Origin: Loki-b32 sp964493385
GTDB lineage: Archaea > Asgardarchaeota > Lokiarchaeia > Sigyniarchaeales > SOKP01
Reading direction: 5' to 3'
Assembly (NCBI GenBank): GCA_964493385.1
Contig: CAZBNW010000003.1
Span: 9,838-73,837, forward strand
DNA length: 64,000 bases
Below, in pieces: positions 36,034 to 45,160 of this stretch. Positions within the stretch are counted from its first letter, which is position 1. The number at the start of each line of letters is the position of its first letter. The notes under the pieces are model-generated. The model searched no databases, was not told the origin of the DNA, and saw nothing but the letters and a program-made list of their open reading frames with translations. The position numbers were made by a program, and so were the translations under genes.

Positions 36034-37227
36034 ATGTTAAGATTTGAATTAAATATAAGTAAAATTAAATCAAATAGGAAGAATTTGCTTAAAATCGACG
36101 ATAATTTTATAATTAATTATGCAAAAAGTATAAATTTATTTGGTAGTATCGTAATAAATAATTGTCCCTCTAATAATCTTCTAAAACGGGTTTGTAGTGT
36201 TGCTGAATGCTATTTAATAATGAATTCCCCTAATTTAGAATCGATAAAATTAGGGTTACAAATGGGTGTAAAAAAATTTATCATTCCTGAAAAAGAAATT
36301 GAAAAAATCAACAAAACTATATCGAAAAATATAATTATGGCTAGGATTACACTAAAAGACAAATCTGTTTTTAAGAACGATTTAAATTCACTTAGAGAAC
36401 AATTTAGTGCAATTTTTAACCGTTTAAAACCATATTGTTCAGAATTTTTGATTGATTGGGATAATAAATTAAATTTAAGCAGAAATGCAGTACTAAAAAT
36501 CGCAGATTCCATTTCCAGTGTAGTTAAAACTCAACTAACATTTTTAGATCCAGATGGTCAAAATTCTAAAGAATTAGAAAATAAAGGAATTAATCCATTT
36601 GTAATTTCATCTAATGTATTTTCAGAAAAAGAAATGTTAAAAATCTTTAAATTCATCCTAAATTTTCATAAACAAGGTGGGCTCATCCCTACTATCGTTC
36701 AAGATGATCACAATCAAATATTAATGCTAGCATATTCATCACAGGATTCTTTAACTCAGGCTTTAATTCAAAAGCAAGGGATCTATTTTAGTCGTTCCCG
36801 AAAATCAATTTGGATTAAAGGAGAAACAACAGGAAACTATCAAGAATTATATCAAGCAAGATATGATTGTGATCAAGATACACTTTTATTTACTGTTCAT
36901 CAATTGGGATCTGCATGCCATTTACAACGATATTCATGTTTCAAAGATAAAAACTTTGGTTTTTTAGATTTATATGAAATCATTCAAAATAGGATTAAAA
37001 ATCCTGTTCCAAATTCGTACACTAGTAAAATTTCAAAAAGTGAGGGATTAATTATTGAAAAAATAAGAGAAGAAAGTAATGAGCTTATAAATTATGTTAA
37101 TCAAGAGAATTTAATATGGGAAATTGCAGACTTACTATATTTCATTCTTGTTCTTATGGCTAAGAAAGGAATCAAGATTCAAGATGTATTAAATGAGTTA
37201 TGGAGGAGAAGAAATTATGGAAATTAA
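36034..37227 (+). CDS. hisIE: HisIE bifunctional enzyme with N-terminal extra domain (HIS4-like)
   Basis: This 397-residue protein has an N-terminal ~215 residues (FGSIVINNCPSN, LGLQMGVKKFII) unlike standard HisIE and resembling the extra N-terminal region of fungal HIS4, perhaps a degenerate HisA-type barrel. From G216 follows phosphoribosyl-AMP cyclohydrolase: YFSRSRKSIWIKGETTGN, D278-C-D-x-D282 for metal, and CHLQRYSC zinc cysteines. From ~318 follows phosphoribosyl-ATP pyrophosphatase: IREESNELI and IWEIADLLYFILV. These are steps 2 and 3 of histidine synthesis. The cyclohydrolase closely resembles the fungal form. It leads the his operon and overlaps hisG slightly. Confidence 0.9.
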   Translation: MLRFELNISKIKSNRKNLLKIDDNFIINYAKSINLFGSIVINNCPSNNLLKRVCSVAECYLIMNSPNLESIKLGLQMGVKKFIIPEKEIEKINKTISKNIIMARITLKDKSVFKNDLNSLREQFSAIFNRLKPYCSEFLIDWDNKLNLSRNAVLKIADSISSVVKTQLTFLDPDGQNSKELENKGINPFVISSNVFSEKEMLKIFKFILNFHKQGGLIPTIVQDDHNQILMLAYSSQDSLTQALIQKQGIYFSRSRKSIWIKGETTGNYQELYQARYDCDQDTLLFTVHQLGSACHLQRYSCFKDKNFGFLDLYEIIQNRIKNPVPNSYTSKISKSEGLIIEKIREESNELINYVNQENLIWEIADLLYFILVLMAKKGIKIQDVLNELWRRRNYGN

Positions 37228-38227
37228 AAGAACATTAGAAAATCCAAATTCACGATTGATTCGTATGGGAATTCCCTCAAAAGGTCGTATGGCAGCGGAA
37301 ACCCTAGAGTTTTTAAATAAATGTGGTTTCAAAATAATGCGAAACAGACAACAATATATTGGGGGGCTAGAAGGATTTCCAGAGATCCAAATAGTATTTC
37401 AACGACAAGAGGATATCATTCATGGTGTTATTAAAGGGAGTTTAGCTTATGGAATCGTAGGTTTAGATTTATTGAATGAGATCACTAAGAAAGATCCAGA
37501 TAAAACTGTGATTATTCATGAGGATTTAGGATTTGGGAAGTGCACCTTAGAAGTATTAATACCTGAAGAGTGGACAGAGAATTCAATGAGAGATTTGAAT
37601 AAAAGCAAAAAAATTTTACGTGTTGCTTCTAAATTTCCTTTATTGACGAAAAAATTCTTCGATCACTATAACTTAGATTTTGAATTGGTTGAAGCAGCAG
37701 GAACATTGGAAGTGGCCCCTGCGCTAGGCTATTCTGATATAATTGTTGATTTAGTTTCTACAGGGCAAACCATAAAAGATAATAGATTAAAGAGATTACA
37801 AGATGGATGTATTCTTCAATCCCAAGCATGTTTTATAGCGAATCGAAAAAGTCTAAAAGAAAATCAGATAGTTCTAAACTTTGCCCAAACATTTTTAGAG
37901 TACTTTGAAGCTACATTAAGAGCAAAAAATTATGTTTCTGTATTTATTAATATGCGGGGAGATGATCCTAAATCGATTGCTGAAAAAATGTTTGCTAAGG
38001 AAAACTTAGAAGGTCTCCAAGGTCCTACAATCTCGCGAGTCATTTCTCCGCGGGGAGGTTCTTGGTTTGCCGTTCATATAATTGTTGAAAAGAAGAAGTT
38101 GACGGAAACAATAAGAGCACTACGGGAAATCGGTGGTAGCGGTGTTGTTGTTAGCCCTACATTATTTATTTTTGAAGAAGAACCAACCCGATATAAAACA
38201 TTATTAAAAAATTTGGAGGCAAATTAA
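37217..38227 (+). CDS. hisG: ATP phosphoribosyltransferase, long form
   Basis: A 336-residue enzyme from the ATG at 37217, preceded by GGAGGA at 37202-37207; a frame from 37193 also exists. RMGIPSKGRMAAETL, GIVGLDLLNE, EVAPALGYSDIIVDLVSTGQT and QSQACFIANRKSL define HisG. The C-terminal HisG_C regulatory domain has GLQGPTISRV and GGSGVVVSPTLFIFEE, a pattern shared with plant ATP-PRT. It catalyses the first, feedback-controlled step. Its stop overlaps the hisD start by one base. Confidence 0.94.
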   Translation: MEIKRTLENPNSRLIRMGIPSKGRMAAETLEFLNKCGFKIMRNRQQYIGGLEGFPEIQIVFQRQEDIIHGVIKGSLAYGIVGLDLLNEITKKDPDKTVIIHEDLGFGKCTLEVLIPEEWTENSMRDLNKSKKILRVASKFPLLTKKFFDHYNLDFELVEAAGTLEVAPALGYSDIIVDLVSTGQTIKDNRLKRLQDGCILQSQACFIANRKSLKENQIVLNFAQTFLEYFEATLRAKNYVSVFINMRGDDPKSIAEKMFAKENLEGLQGPTISRVISPRGGSWFAVHIIVEKKKLTETIRALREIGGSGVVVSPTLFIFEEEPTRYKTLLKNLEAN

Positions 38228-39552
38228 TGATTCCAATTTATTCTTTAGAGGAAGCGAAAAGCAGAATTCTTAAGCGTAGAAATATCATAGATAATCCATT
38301 GCCCCCTCATGTAAATCAACGGATTATAGAAATCTTCGGGCAATCTTTAACACCACAAGAAGTGGTATTACGTATTATTAAAGACGTAAAAGAGAATGGT
38401 GATGCTGCTCTTATTGAATGGACAAAAAAGTTGGATAAAATTGATATTTCTGAAGCGATTGAAGTTGATTTTAATCAAATAGAAGTAGCACTTATTTCTA
38501 TTGATGATAAAATTAAAGATGCACTCATCGAATCAAGAGATAGAATCTTAACATTCCACAGAAAGCAACCCATATCCTCCTGGATTACAAATGATTTAGG
38601 AGGAAATTTAGGTCAATTAATAAATCCTATATCTCGAGTAGGGATATACGTACCTGGGGGCACAGCTCCACTTCCATCAACTATTATTCATAGTGTGTGT
38701 CCTGCAGTTATAGCTGGTGTCAAAGAGATAGTTATAGTCAGTCCGCCACCAATTTCTCCAATAATTCTAGCTACGTGTAATTTAATCAATCAATTGAATG
38801 TTAACCTAAAAGTTTTTCGCATTGGAGGGGCTCAAGCAATTGCCGCTCTCGCTTTTGGGACTCAAACTGTTCCAAATGTTAATAAAATCGTAGGGCCTGG
38901 AAATATTTTCGTAACGCTTGCTAAACGAGAAGTATTTGGGATTGTTGGTATTGATAATATTGCTGGTCCAACTGAAGCATTAATTTTAGCTGACGGTACG
39001 GCTAATCCAGAATTAATCGCATTTGATTTGCTGGCGCAAGCTGAACATGATTTTTTATCAATACCAATTTTAATTACTACTGATCAAAACTTAGCAAATA
39101 TGGTTAAAAATTCAGTCGAACAGCAATTATTAGACTTGTCGCGTGCTGAAATTGCTCAATATGCTATTGAACACAATGGTGGAATTATCCTTATTCCCAA
39201 TATTAAAGAAGCTATCATGCTAATCAATGAATTCGCCCCTGAACATCTATCTGTATTATTGAAAGATCCTTGGGAAATTCTACCTAATATAAAAAATTCT
39301 GGAGGTATCTTCTTAGGTGAACACTCTTGTGAAGTTATTGGTGACTATATTGCTGGACCCAGTCATGTTATGCCTACAGGTGGATCTGCAAAATTTTCTT
39401 CGCCGTTATCAGTTTTAGATTTTGTAAAAATAACAAATTTAATAGCTTTAGATAAAAGAACTGTTAATTCAATAGCACCATTGGCAGAATTAATAGCTAA
39501 TGCAGAACAACTCACGGCTCATTCAAAAGCCGCAAGGAGGCGATATAAATGA
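38227..39552 (+). CDS. hisD: Histidinol dehydrogenase
   Basis: This 441-residue enzyme shows IYVPGGTAPLPSTI, GGAQAIAALAFGTQTVP, VGPGNIFVTLAKR, AGPTEALILAD, LLAQAEHD and EFAPEHLSV, all HisD signatures, with zinc ligands in the AQAEHD and EHL segments. It oxidises histidinol to histidine in two NAD-dependent steps. TGA overlaps the hisC ATG. In fungi this domain is fused to HisIE as HIS4; here it is separate with hisG between. Confidence 0.96.
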   Translation: MIPIYSLEEAKSRILKRRNIIDNPLPPHVNQRIIEIFGQSLTPQEVVLRIIKDVKENGDAALIEWTKKLDKIDISEAIEVDFNQIEVALISIDDKIKDALIESRDRILTFHRKQPISSWITNDLGGNLGQLINPISRVGIYVPGGTAPLPSTIIHSVCPAVIAGVKEIVIVSPPPISPIILATCNLINQLNVNLKVFRIGGAQAIAALAFGTQTVPNVNKIVGPGNIFVTLAKREVFGIVGIDNIAGPTEALILADGTANPELIAFDLLAQAEHDFLSIPILITTDQNLANMVKNSVEQQLLDLSRAEIAQYAIEHNGGIILIPNIKEAIMLINEFAPEHLSVLLKDPWEILPNIKNSGGIFLGEHSCEVIGDYIAGPSHVMPTGGSAKFSSPLSVLDFVKITNLIALDKRTVNSIAPLAELIANAEQLTAHSKAARRRYK

Positions 39553-40673
39553 CAAGAATTAAACCTGTAGATCATATCATTTCAATTAATTCCTATAACG
39601 GAGTTAAATCCCTAGAACTCATTGCTGAAGAACTGAATATACCCGCAAAAAGTATTATTAAACTAGATGGTAATGAAAATCCATATCCCCCCCTTCCAGA
39701 AGTGTTGACAACCTTAGGATCTCTTGAAAACGTTAGTTTTTATCCAGACATGTTAAGCTCTAATTTATTAAAAATTTTAGCGAAAAAAGAAAATCTAAAA
39801 CCTAAAAATTTTATAATTGGTTCTGGATCTGACGAATTAATCGAATTATTAATTAGAGCATATGCAAGCCCTTCTGATACAGTTTTAACATATACTCCTA
39901 CATTTGGGATGATATCGTTTTTAGCTCAGGTTTATGGAGTATATTTTAAAGTAATTCCTCAAAAGCTTGTAAAACAGGAGATTTTCGCTCAATACATTCT
40001 TGATGAGAACAGATTTATAAAAGCAGCAAAAAAAGCAAAAATAATTTTTCTCGCTCGCCCAAATAATCCAGATGGACAAGTTTTGTCAGAAGAGTTCATA
40101 AAAAAGTTAACATCTCTTCCAGCTTTAGTTATTGTTGATGAGGCCTATATAGAATTCTCGAATTTTCACAGTCTTGCAAAATGGGTTCCTCAGTATGAGA
40201 ATCTTGTTGTTCTTCGAACATTTAGTAAAGCATATGGTTTAGGGGGGTTGCGTGTAGGCTATGGAATTATGCCAAATGATATTAGAAATATCTTGATGTC
40301 AATTAAACAGCCATATAATGTAAATGTAGTTGGACAAAAAGCAGCAATATCTGCTTTATCCAGCCCTTTAGTTAATGAAAGAATTGAGGAAATGAAAAAA
40401 ATGAGAAATTGGTTTATAGATCAACTTATTTCGCTTCAAGAGCATTTTAAAATCTTTTGGATACACCCTAGTGAAGCATGTTATGTTTTGCTTACTTTTG
40501 AATCTGCAGATATTATTAACAAGTTATATAAACTATTTTATTCAAAAGGAATTCTTGTACGATACTATTCCTCCTCAGATATGACTAATAACTTAAGGAT
40601 TAGTATAGGTCTTCAAAAACAGATGGAGAAAGTAATCGAAGAATTTAAATTATTTTTAGAAGGTGTAAATTGA
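39549..40673 (+). CDS. hisC: Histidinol-phosphate aminotransferase
   Basis: This 374-residue fold-type I PLP enzyme has KLDGNENPYPP, GSGSDELIELLIRAY, ARPNNPDGQV, VDEAYIEFS, and the PLP lysine in RTFSKAYGLGGLRVGYG. It makes histidinol phosphate from imidazole acetol phosphate and glutamate. It overlaps hisD by four bases and is one base from hisB. A second HisC-like gene lies at 58083. Confidence 0.95.
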   Translation: MTRIKPVDHIISINSYNGVKSLELIAEELNIPAKSIIKLDGNENPYPPLPEVLTTLGSLENVSFYPDMLSSNLLKILAKKENLKPKNFIIGSGSDELIELLIRAYASPSDTVLTYTPTFGMISFLAQVYGVYFKVIPQKLVKQEIFAQYILDENRFIKAAKKAKIIFLARPNNPDGQVLSEEFIKKLTSLPALVIVDEAYIEFSNFHSLAKWVPQYENLVVLRTFSKAYGLGGLRVGYGIMPNDIRNILMSIKQPYNVNVVGQKAAISALSSPLVNERIEEMKKMRNWFIDQLISLQEHFKIFWIHPSEACYVLLTFESADIINKLYKLFYSKGILVRYYSSSDMTNNLRISIGLQKQMEKVIEEFKLFLEGVN

Positions 40674-40674
40674 G

Positions 40675-41280
40675 ATGAATCGCCAATCAAAACAAGAAAG
40701 GAAAACAAAAGAGTCGGTTGTGAGTATTTCTCTTAATCTTGATGGTTCTGGAGTTGCTAATATTAACACTAGAATTGGATTTTTTGATCATATGTTAAAC
40801 CACATTGCAATACATGGCCTATTTGATATTGAAGTTAAAGTGAACGGTGATCTTCACGTTGATGCTCATCATACTATTGAAGATGTAGGGATAGTTTTAG
40901 GTAAAGCTTTTTTTCAAGCAATTGGAGATAAAACCGGGATAACCCGGATAGGACACTCTTATGTACCAATGGATGATGCTCTTGCTTTTGTGGCTATTGA
41001 TTTTTCAAATCGTCCTTATTCCACTATAGAGATTCCATGGACAGGTAAATACTTTGGGACTAAACAAGATGAACTTATACCAGTTACTTTAATAGACCAC
41101 TTTTTACAAACGTTTGCAATGAATGCTAGTATTACACTTCACGTAAAGATTTTATCAGGAAAAGATGATCATCACAAGGCAGAAGCAGTTTTTAAAGCTC
41201 TTGGTCGTGCACTTGATAAAGCTTCTCGATTTGATGCAAAACGAAAGGAAGGCGTCCCATCTACTAAAGGTTTACTATAA
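40675..41280 (+). CDS. hisB: Imidazoleglycerol-phosphate dehydratase
   Basis: This 201-residue enzyme is the single-domain archaeal type without the phosphatase half. GFFDHMLNHIAIHG, DAHHTIEDVGIVLGKA and DDHHKAEAVFKALGRAL are the two metal-binding repeats. It dehydrates imidazole glycerol phosphate. A histidinol-phosphate phosphatase is not present in this window. Confidence 0.96.
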   Translation: MNRQSKQERKTKESVVSISLNLDGSGVANINTRIGFFDHMLNHIAIHGLFDIEVKVNGDLHVDAHHTIEDVGIVLGKAFFQAIGDKTGITRIGHSYVPMDDALAFVAIDFSNRPYSTIEIPWTGKYFGTKQDELIPVTLIDHFLQTFAMNASITLHVKILSGKDDHHKAEAVFKALGRALDKASRFDAKRKEGVPSTKGLL

Positions 41281-41322
41281 AAAAAATAAAATCCGTTTAA
41301 TTAAATAAATGACTATCTTGTT

Positions 41323-41925
41323 ATGATAACAATAATCGATTACGGAACTGGAAACTTAAGATCAATTCAGCGAGCATTGCAAAGATATTATTCGGATGTA
41401 ATAATATCAAGCGAAGTAAAGCATATTAAACATGCAAAAGGTATTGTTTTACCTGGTGTCGGAGCGTTTGGAGATGCAATTGAAGAATTGTTGCAAAGAA
41501 AGCTTTTTAAACTTTTAAAACAGATTATACCTCTAAAATCAACTTTAGGGATTTGTTTAGGATTACAGATTTTATTAAATAGTTCAGAAGAGCGTCCTAG
41601 AGTTAAGGGTTTAGGCATCATTCCTGGTAAAGTAAAAAGACTTGCTCCCACAAAATTAATTCGAATTCCCCATACGGGATGGAATAGAATTATTCCCCTA
41701 AGGGAACCATATTTTTCAGGTTTCGCTTATTTTAATCATGCTTTTTATTGTGATGTTGTTGATAAGGATTTTATTATTGCAGATTCTTTACATGGTATAA
41801 GATTTGGGGTTATTTTTAAATGTCGCACAATTTTAGCGACACAATTTCATCCCGAAAAAAGCAAAAGAATTGGGGAAGATATACTAAAATATTGGATTAA
41901 TTCAATGATAAAAACGGTGAATTAA
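41323..41925 (+). CDS. hisH: Imidazole glycerol phosphate synthase, glutaminase subunit
   Basis: This 200-residue class I glutaminase has IDYGTGNLRSIQRAL, VLPGVGAFGDAI, the nucleophile Cys in LGICLGLQIL, and the catalytic His-Glu in QFHPEKS. It releases ammonia for HisF. Eight bases separate it from the TTG start of the HisA-HisF fusion. Confidence 0.96.
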   Translation: MITIIDYGTGNLRSIQRALQRYYSDVIISSEVKHIKHAKGIVLPGVGAFGDAIEELLQRKLFKLLKQIIPLKSTLGICLGLQILLNSSEERPRVKGLGIIPGKVKRLAPTKLIRIPHTGWNRIIPLREPYFSGFAYFNHAFYCDVVDKDFIIADSLHGIRFGVIFKCRTILATQFHPEKSKRIGEDILKYWINSMIKTVN

Positions 41926-41932
41926 CATTACA

Positions 41933-43435
41933 TTGCACACTATTTATCCGGCAATTGATATAAGAAATGGTAAGGTTGTTAGACTTACTCGAGGTGACTT
42001 TTCAAATCAAATTATATATTCTCAAGATCCTATCAATGTTCTTAGACAATTCATTAAAAGTGGCACAAGGTGGATACATATTATTAATTTGGACGGCGCC
42101 TTAACTGGTTCATTTGAAGAAAATCTTAGTTATAAAGTTATAATGGATCTTATAGAATTTTCAAAACAGTATGGAATAAAAATTCAGATTGGTGGTGGTA
42201 TAAGGGAAATTGAACTGATTGAAAAACTAATTAATAAAGGAATTCATCGAATTATTTTAAGTACAATTGCAATTGAAAATACAAACCTACTGAAAAAAAT
42301 AACTAAAAGATTTAGAAATAAAATTGCTGTTGCATTAGATATTTTGAGTGGGACAATTCGAATAAAAGGCTGGCAGTACGATACAAATTTAGATCTCCTT
42401 GAGGTTCTACACCAATTGGAGAATATTGGAATCCAAACTTTCATTGTTACTGATATTGAAAAAGATGGTACATTTGCTGGATTAAATATAAACCTTTATC
42501 AGGAATTGAAAAACAGTAAAAAACCCAATACCAAAATAATTGCATCAGGTGGAATTTCAAGCATAAATGATGTAAAGAAGGCATTATTATATGCTGAGGG
42601 AGTTATAATAGGAAAAGCTTTGTATAATGGAAAAATTCCACTGAATACTTTAAAATCTTTCTTTGATAAACTTCATAATTCAGGTTTGATAAGACGAGTC
42701 ATACCTTGTCTGGATGTAAAAGAGGGAAGGGTAGTAAAGGGAGTTAAATTCAAGGATTTACAAGATAGTGGGGATCCAGTTAAAATGGCCCGTTATTACA
42801 ATGAAGCAGGTGCCGATGAGTTAGTTTTTTTAGACATATCGGCAACTATAGAAGGGCGAAAAAGCATGCTTCACACAATTCGATCTGTAGCTGAAGAAAT
42901 CTATATTCCTTTTACTGTTGGTGGTGGAATCAGGACAATTGAGGATATGACTACCATTATCAAAGCAGGAGCTGAAAAAGTTAGTATAAACTCAGCAGCT
43001 ATAAATGATCCTGATTTAATTACTAAAGGTGCAAATAAATTTGGCTCTCAATGCATAGTTGTCTCCATCGACGCAAAAAGAAAAGCCAAATCATGGGAAG
43101 TATATTCTCACAGCGGTACAAGACCTACTGGACTCGATGCGCTAGAATGGGCAAAAACTGCTGTGGAGAAAGGTGCTGGTGAATTACTAGTTACCAGCAT
43201 GGATAGAGATGGTACCAATTTAGGATACGATCTCGAATTAATCCAAAAAATCTCTAGTATGGTATCTGTACCTGTGATTGCTTCTGGTGGAGCTGGCACT
43301 AAAGAACATTTCTTAGAAGCAATCAATAATGGAGCCGAAGCTATATTAGCTGCGTCTTTATTTCATTACAATAAATTGGAAATCCAAGATTTGAAAAAAT
43401 ATCTGGATGATCACGATATTATGGTAAGGTTATGA
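41933..43435 (+). CDS. hisAF: HisA-HisF fusion: ProFAR isomerase plus IGP synthase cyclase
   Basis: This 500-residue product starts at TTG 41933. Residues 1-~248 are HisA: IYPAIDIRNGKVVRLTRG, IQIGGGIREIE, VTDIEKDGT, and ASGGISSINDV. Residues ~252-500 are HisF: RRVIPCLDVKEGRVVKGVKF, FTVGGGIRTIED, CIVVSIDAK, LLVTSMDRDGT and VIASGGAG. Both parts are full length with intact catalytic Asp residues, and the frame runs through without stop or linker. L252 is a TTG that could also act as an internal HisF start. The two are paralogous half-barrel duplications acting in consecutive steps, so the fusion is chemically sensible but unusual. Confidence 0.92.
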   Translation: MHTIYPAIDIRNGKVVRLTRGDFSNQIIYSQDPINVLRQFIKSGTRWIHIINLDGALTGSFEENLSYKVIMDLIEFSKQYGIKIQIGGGIREIELIEKLINKGIHRIILSTIAIENTNLLKKITKRFRNKIAVALDILSGTIRIKGWQYDTNLDLLEVLHQLENIGIQTFIVTDIEKDGTFAGLNINLYQELKNSKKPNTKIIASGGISSINDVKKALLYAEGVIIGKALYNGKIPLNTLKSFFDKLHNSGLIRRVIPCLDVKEGRVVKGVKFKDLQDSGDPVKMARYYNEAGADELVFLDISATIEGRKSMLHTIRSVAEEIYIPFTVGGGIRTIEDMTTIIKAGAEKVSINSAAINDPDLITKGANKFGSQCIVVSIDAKRKAKSWEVYSHSGTRPTGLDALEWAKTAVEKGAGELLVTSMDRDGTNLGYDLELIQKISSMVSVPVIASGGAGTKEHFLEAINNGAEAILAASLFHYNKLEIQDLKKYLDDHDIMVRL

Positions 43436-43454
43436 CTGAATGTATTAATAATCC

Positions 43455-44729
43455 TCATATTAGATTTTTACATTCTTTTAAAGAATCTTCAATCATAGTG
43501 GCGGCATGTTCTAAATCTTCTTCAGTATGTCGATAACAAATATATCCATGATGGAAAGGTTGAAGGAATATATTTCGTCGAATAAGTTGCCTATAGAATT
43601 CTTCTCTAAGTTTCCTATATAGAAAATCTTTATCAGGAATGAAGGTTATATATGGCATCCAAGGTTCTCCAGAATAATTACATGGAATACCACTATCTTC
43701 AATACGCTCTTTTACTTGCTTTGCAAATTGATTCCCTTTTTGACGAATATTGTCTAAAACTTTTTCACGTTCTAGTATTTCAATTGTTTTGAGGGATGCG
43801 ATCTGAGCAAGACTGTTAGGGAAAAAAGTTGAACTTAAAAATACTTTTTCTACTAATACATCCATAAATTCGTTTTTCCCTACAAGGGTACTTATAGGAT
43901 ATCCATTTCCCATTGCCTTACCAAACGCAGCAAGATCAGGGATAACTGCAAACATTTTTTGTGCTCCCCCCATGTCAACCCTAAAACCTGTCCTTATTTC
44001 ATCATATATTAATAGAGCATTATTGTCGGTTGCTAACTCACGAATACCTTCTAAGAACCCTGGTTTCGGCATTTCAATTTCTCGACCCCCGGGTGTATGG
44101 ATTGGATTCACTATAATAGCCGCAATTTCATCTTTATTTTTTTTTAATAATTTTTCAACTTCTTCAAGATTATTAAATTCAAATTCATAAAAATCTTCAT
44201 ACAACTTCTTAGGTATCCCCGCCTCGATTCCATGAACCTCACTGAAAGCATCATACCAGCCGTGATATCCACAGCTGAGAACCTTTATTTTTTTTGTATA
44301 TGCTCTTGCTACTCTTATTGCTGCTATTGTTGCATCAGTTCCCATCTTCATTAATACCATCTTCTCACAACATGGTATCAATTCTCTTAGCTTTTTCGAT
44401 AGTTCGTTTTGTACTTGTTGGGTCAAAGACATACAGAATCCTTTATTTTGTATTTGTTCAATTACCGCATTATCTATTTCTTCTTCCCTGTGGCCTATGA
44501 TTATAGGTCCATAAGCACATAACATATCAATGTATTCATTAGAATCTACATCAATTACTTTTCCACCTTTTGCTGATTCAAAGAATATTGGATATTCTCC
44601 TTCAATGAAGTTATATGGGCGGCGGATGCCTAAGATCGCTCCTGGAATTAATTTCAATGCTTCTTCATATAAGCTAAATGAATTATTAAGATTTAGTTTA
44701 TCAGACAATTTCTCTCTCCATTTTTTCAA
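43455..44729 (-). CDS. Glutamate-1-semialdehyde aminomutase-like class III aminotransferase
   Basis: This 424-residue enzyme resembles HemL and related class III PLP proteins: LKLIPGAILGIRRP, MKMGTDATIAAIRVAR, CGYHGWYDAF, LLIYDEIRTGFR and PLP lysine in FGKAMGNGYPIS, with SSTFFPNSLAQIAS. HemL usually has SGTEA where this has GTDAT, and no haem genes are near, so another amino-sugar or amino-acid aminotransferase role is likely. It is convergent with the his operon (19-base gap). Confidence 0.82.
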   Translation of the reverse strand: MKKWREKLSDKLNLNNSFSLYEEALKLIPGAILGIRRPYNFIEGEYPIFFESAKGGKVIDVDSNEYIDMLCAYGPIIIGHREEEIDNAVIEQIQNKGFCMSLTQQVQNELSKKLRELIPCCEKMVLMKMGTDATIAAIRVARAYTKKIKVLSCGYHGWYDAFSEVHGIEAGIPKKLYEDFYEFEFNNLEEVEKLLKKNKDEIAAIIVNPIHTPGGREIEMPKPGFLEGIRELATDNNALLIYDEIRTGFRVDMGGAQKMFAVIPDLAAFGKAMGNGYPISTLVGKNEFMDVLVEKVFLSSTFFPNSLAQIASLKTIEILEREKVLDNIRQKGNQFAKQVKERIEDSGIPCNYSGEPWMPYITFIPDKDFLYRKLREEFYRQLIRRNIFLQPFHHGYICYRHTEEDLEHAATMIEDSLKECKNLI

Positions 44730-44946
44730 ATACTATAGCAATTAATTATTTAGCATAATTATTGAAGATTTCTAAACAGAATCATACAATAAATTTTGAA
44801 TTTAATAATACACAAGGTTAAGGGTATTTTTGCTTTTTCTTTAAAATCAAAAATTTAGCTCTAATTATATTCCATAAGAGATTAGTTTTTGATTCAATAA
44901 TATTTTGGTGTCTTTAGGAAAAGTAATTCGTTTGGTGTTGAAAAAA

Positions 44947-45120
44947 ATGTTTAATAAATTAGTGTGTAGTATATGTGGCTCTGAAAGATCAGTTCCAGTT
45001 TGTTGTGATAAATCCATGATGGTAAAAGATGATTATTTGCTCTGTTGTTGTTCAGAGGAATGTGGATATCAACCTATTCCTGAATGTTGTGGAAAAAAAA
45101 TGGATTATGCTGGATATTAG
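44947..45120 (+). CDS. Small Cys-rich zinc-binding protein
   Basis: About 57 residues from the ATG at 44947, with ten cysteines: CSIC near the start, VPVCCDKSM, a CCC-x3-C cluster, and PECCGKKM at the end. The paired CC(D/G)K-x-M elements suggest a repeated zinc-binding unit. The frame extends upstream to 44905, but the upstream residues are unlike the rest. Function unknown; small zinc proteins of this sort are frequent in archaea. It faces the divergent aminotransferase gene across about 217 bases, which hold no other recognised element. Confidence 0.65.
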   Translation: MFNKLVCSICGSERSVPVCCDKSMMVKDDYLLCCCSEECGYQPIPECCGKKMDYAGY

Positions 45121-45160
45121 AGGATATAAGATAAATAAATAAAGCGAAAAAGAATTTTTC

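Noticed and set aside
37193..37216. Earlier hisG start
   Set aside because: The ATG at 37217 has a well-spaced GGAGGA, and the extra eight residues are encoded by the ribosome-site region.
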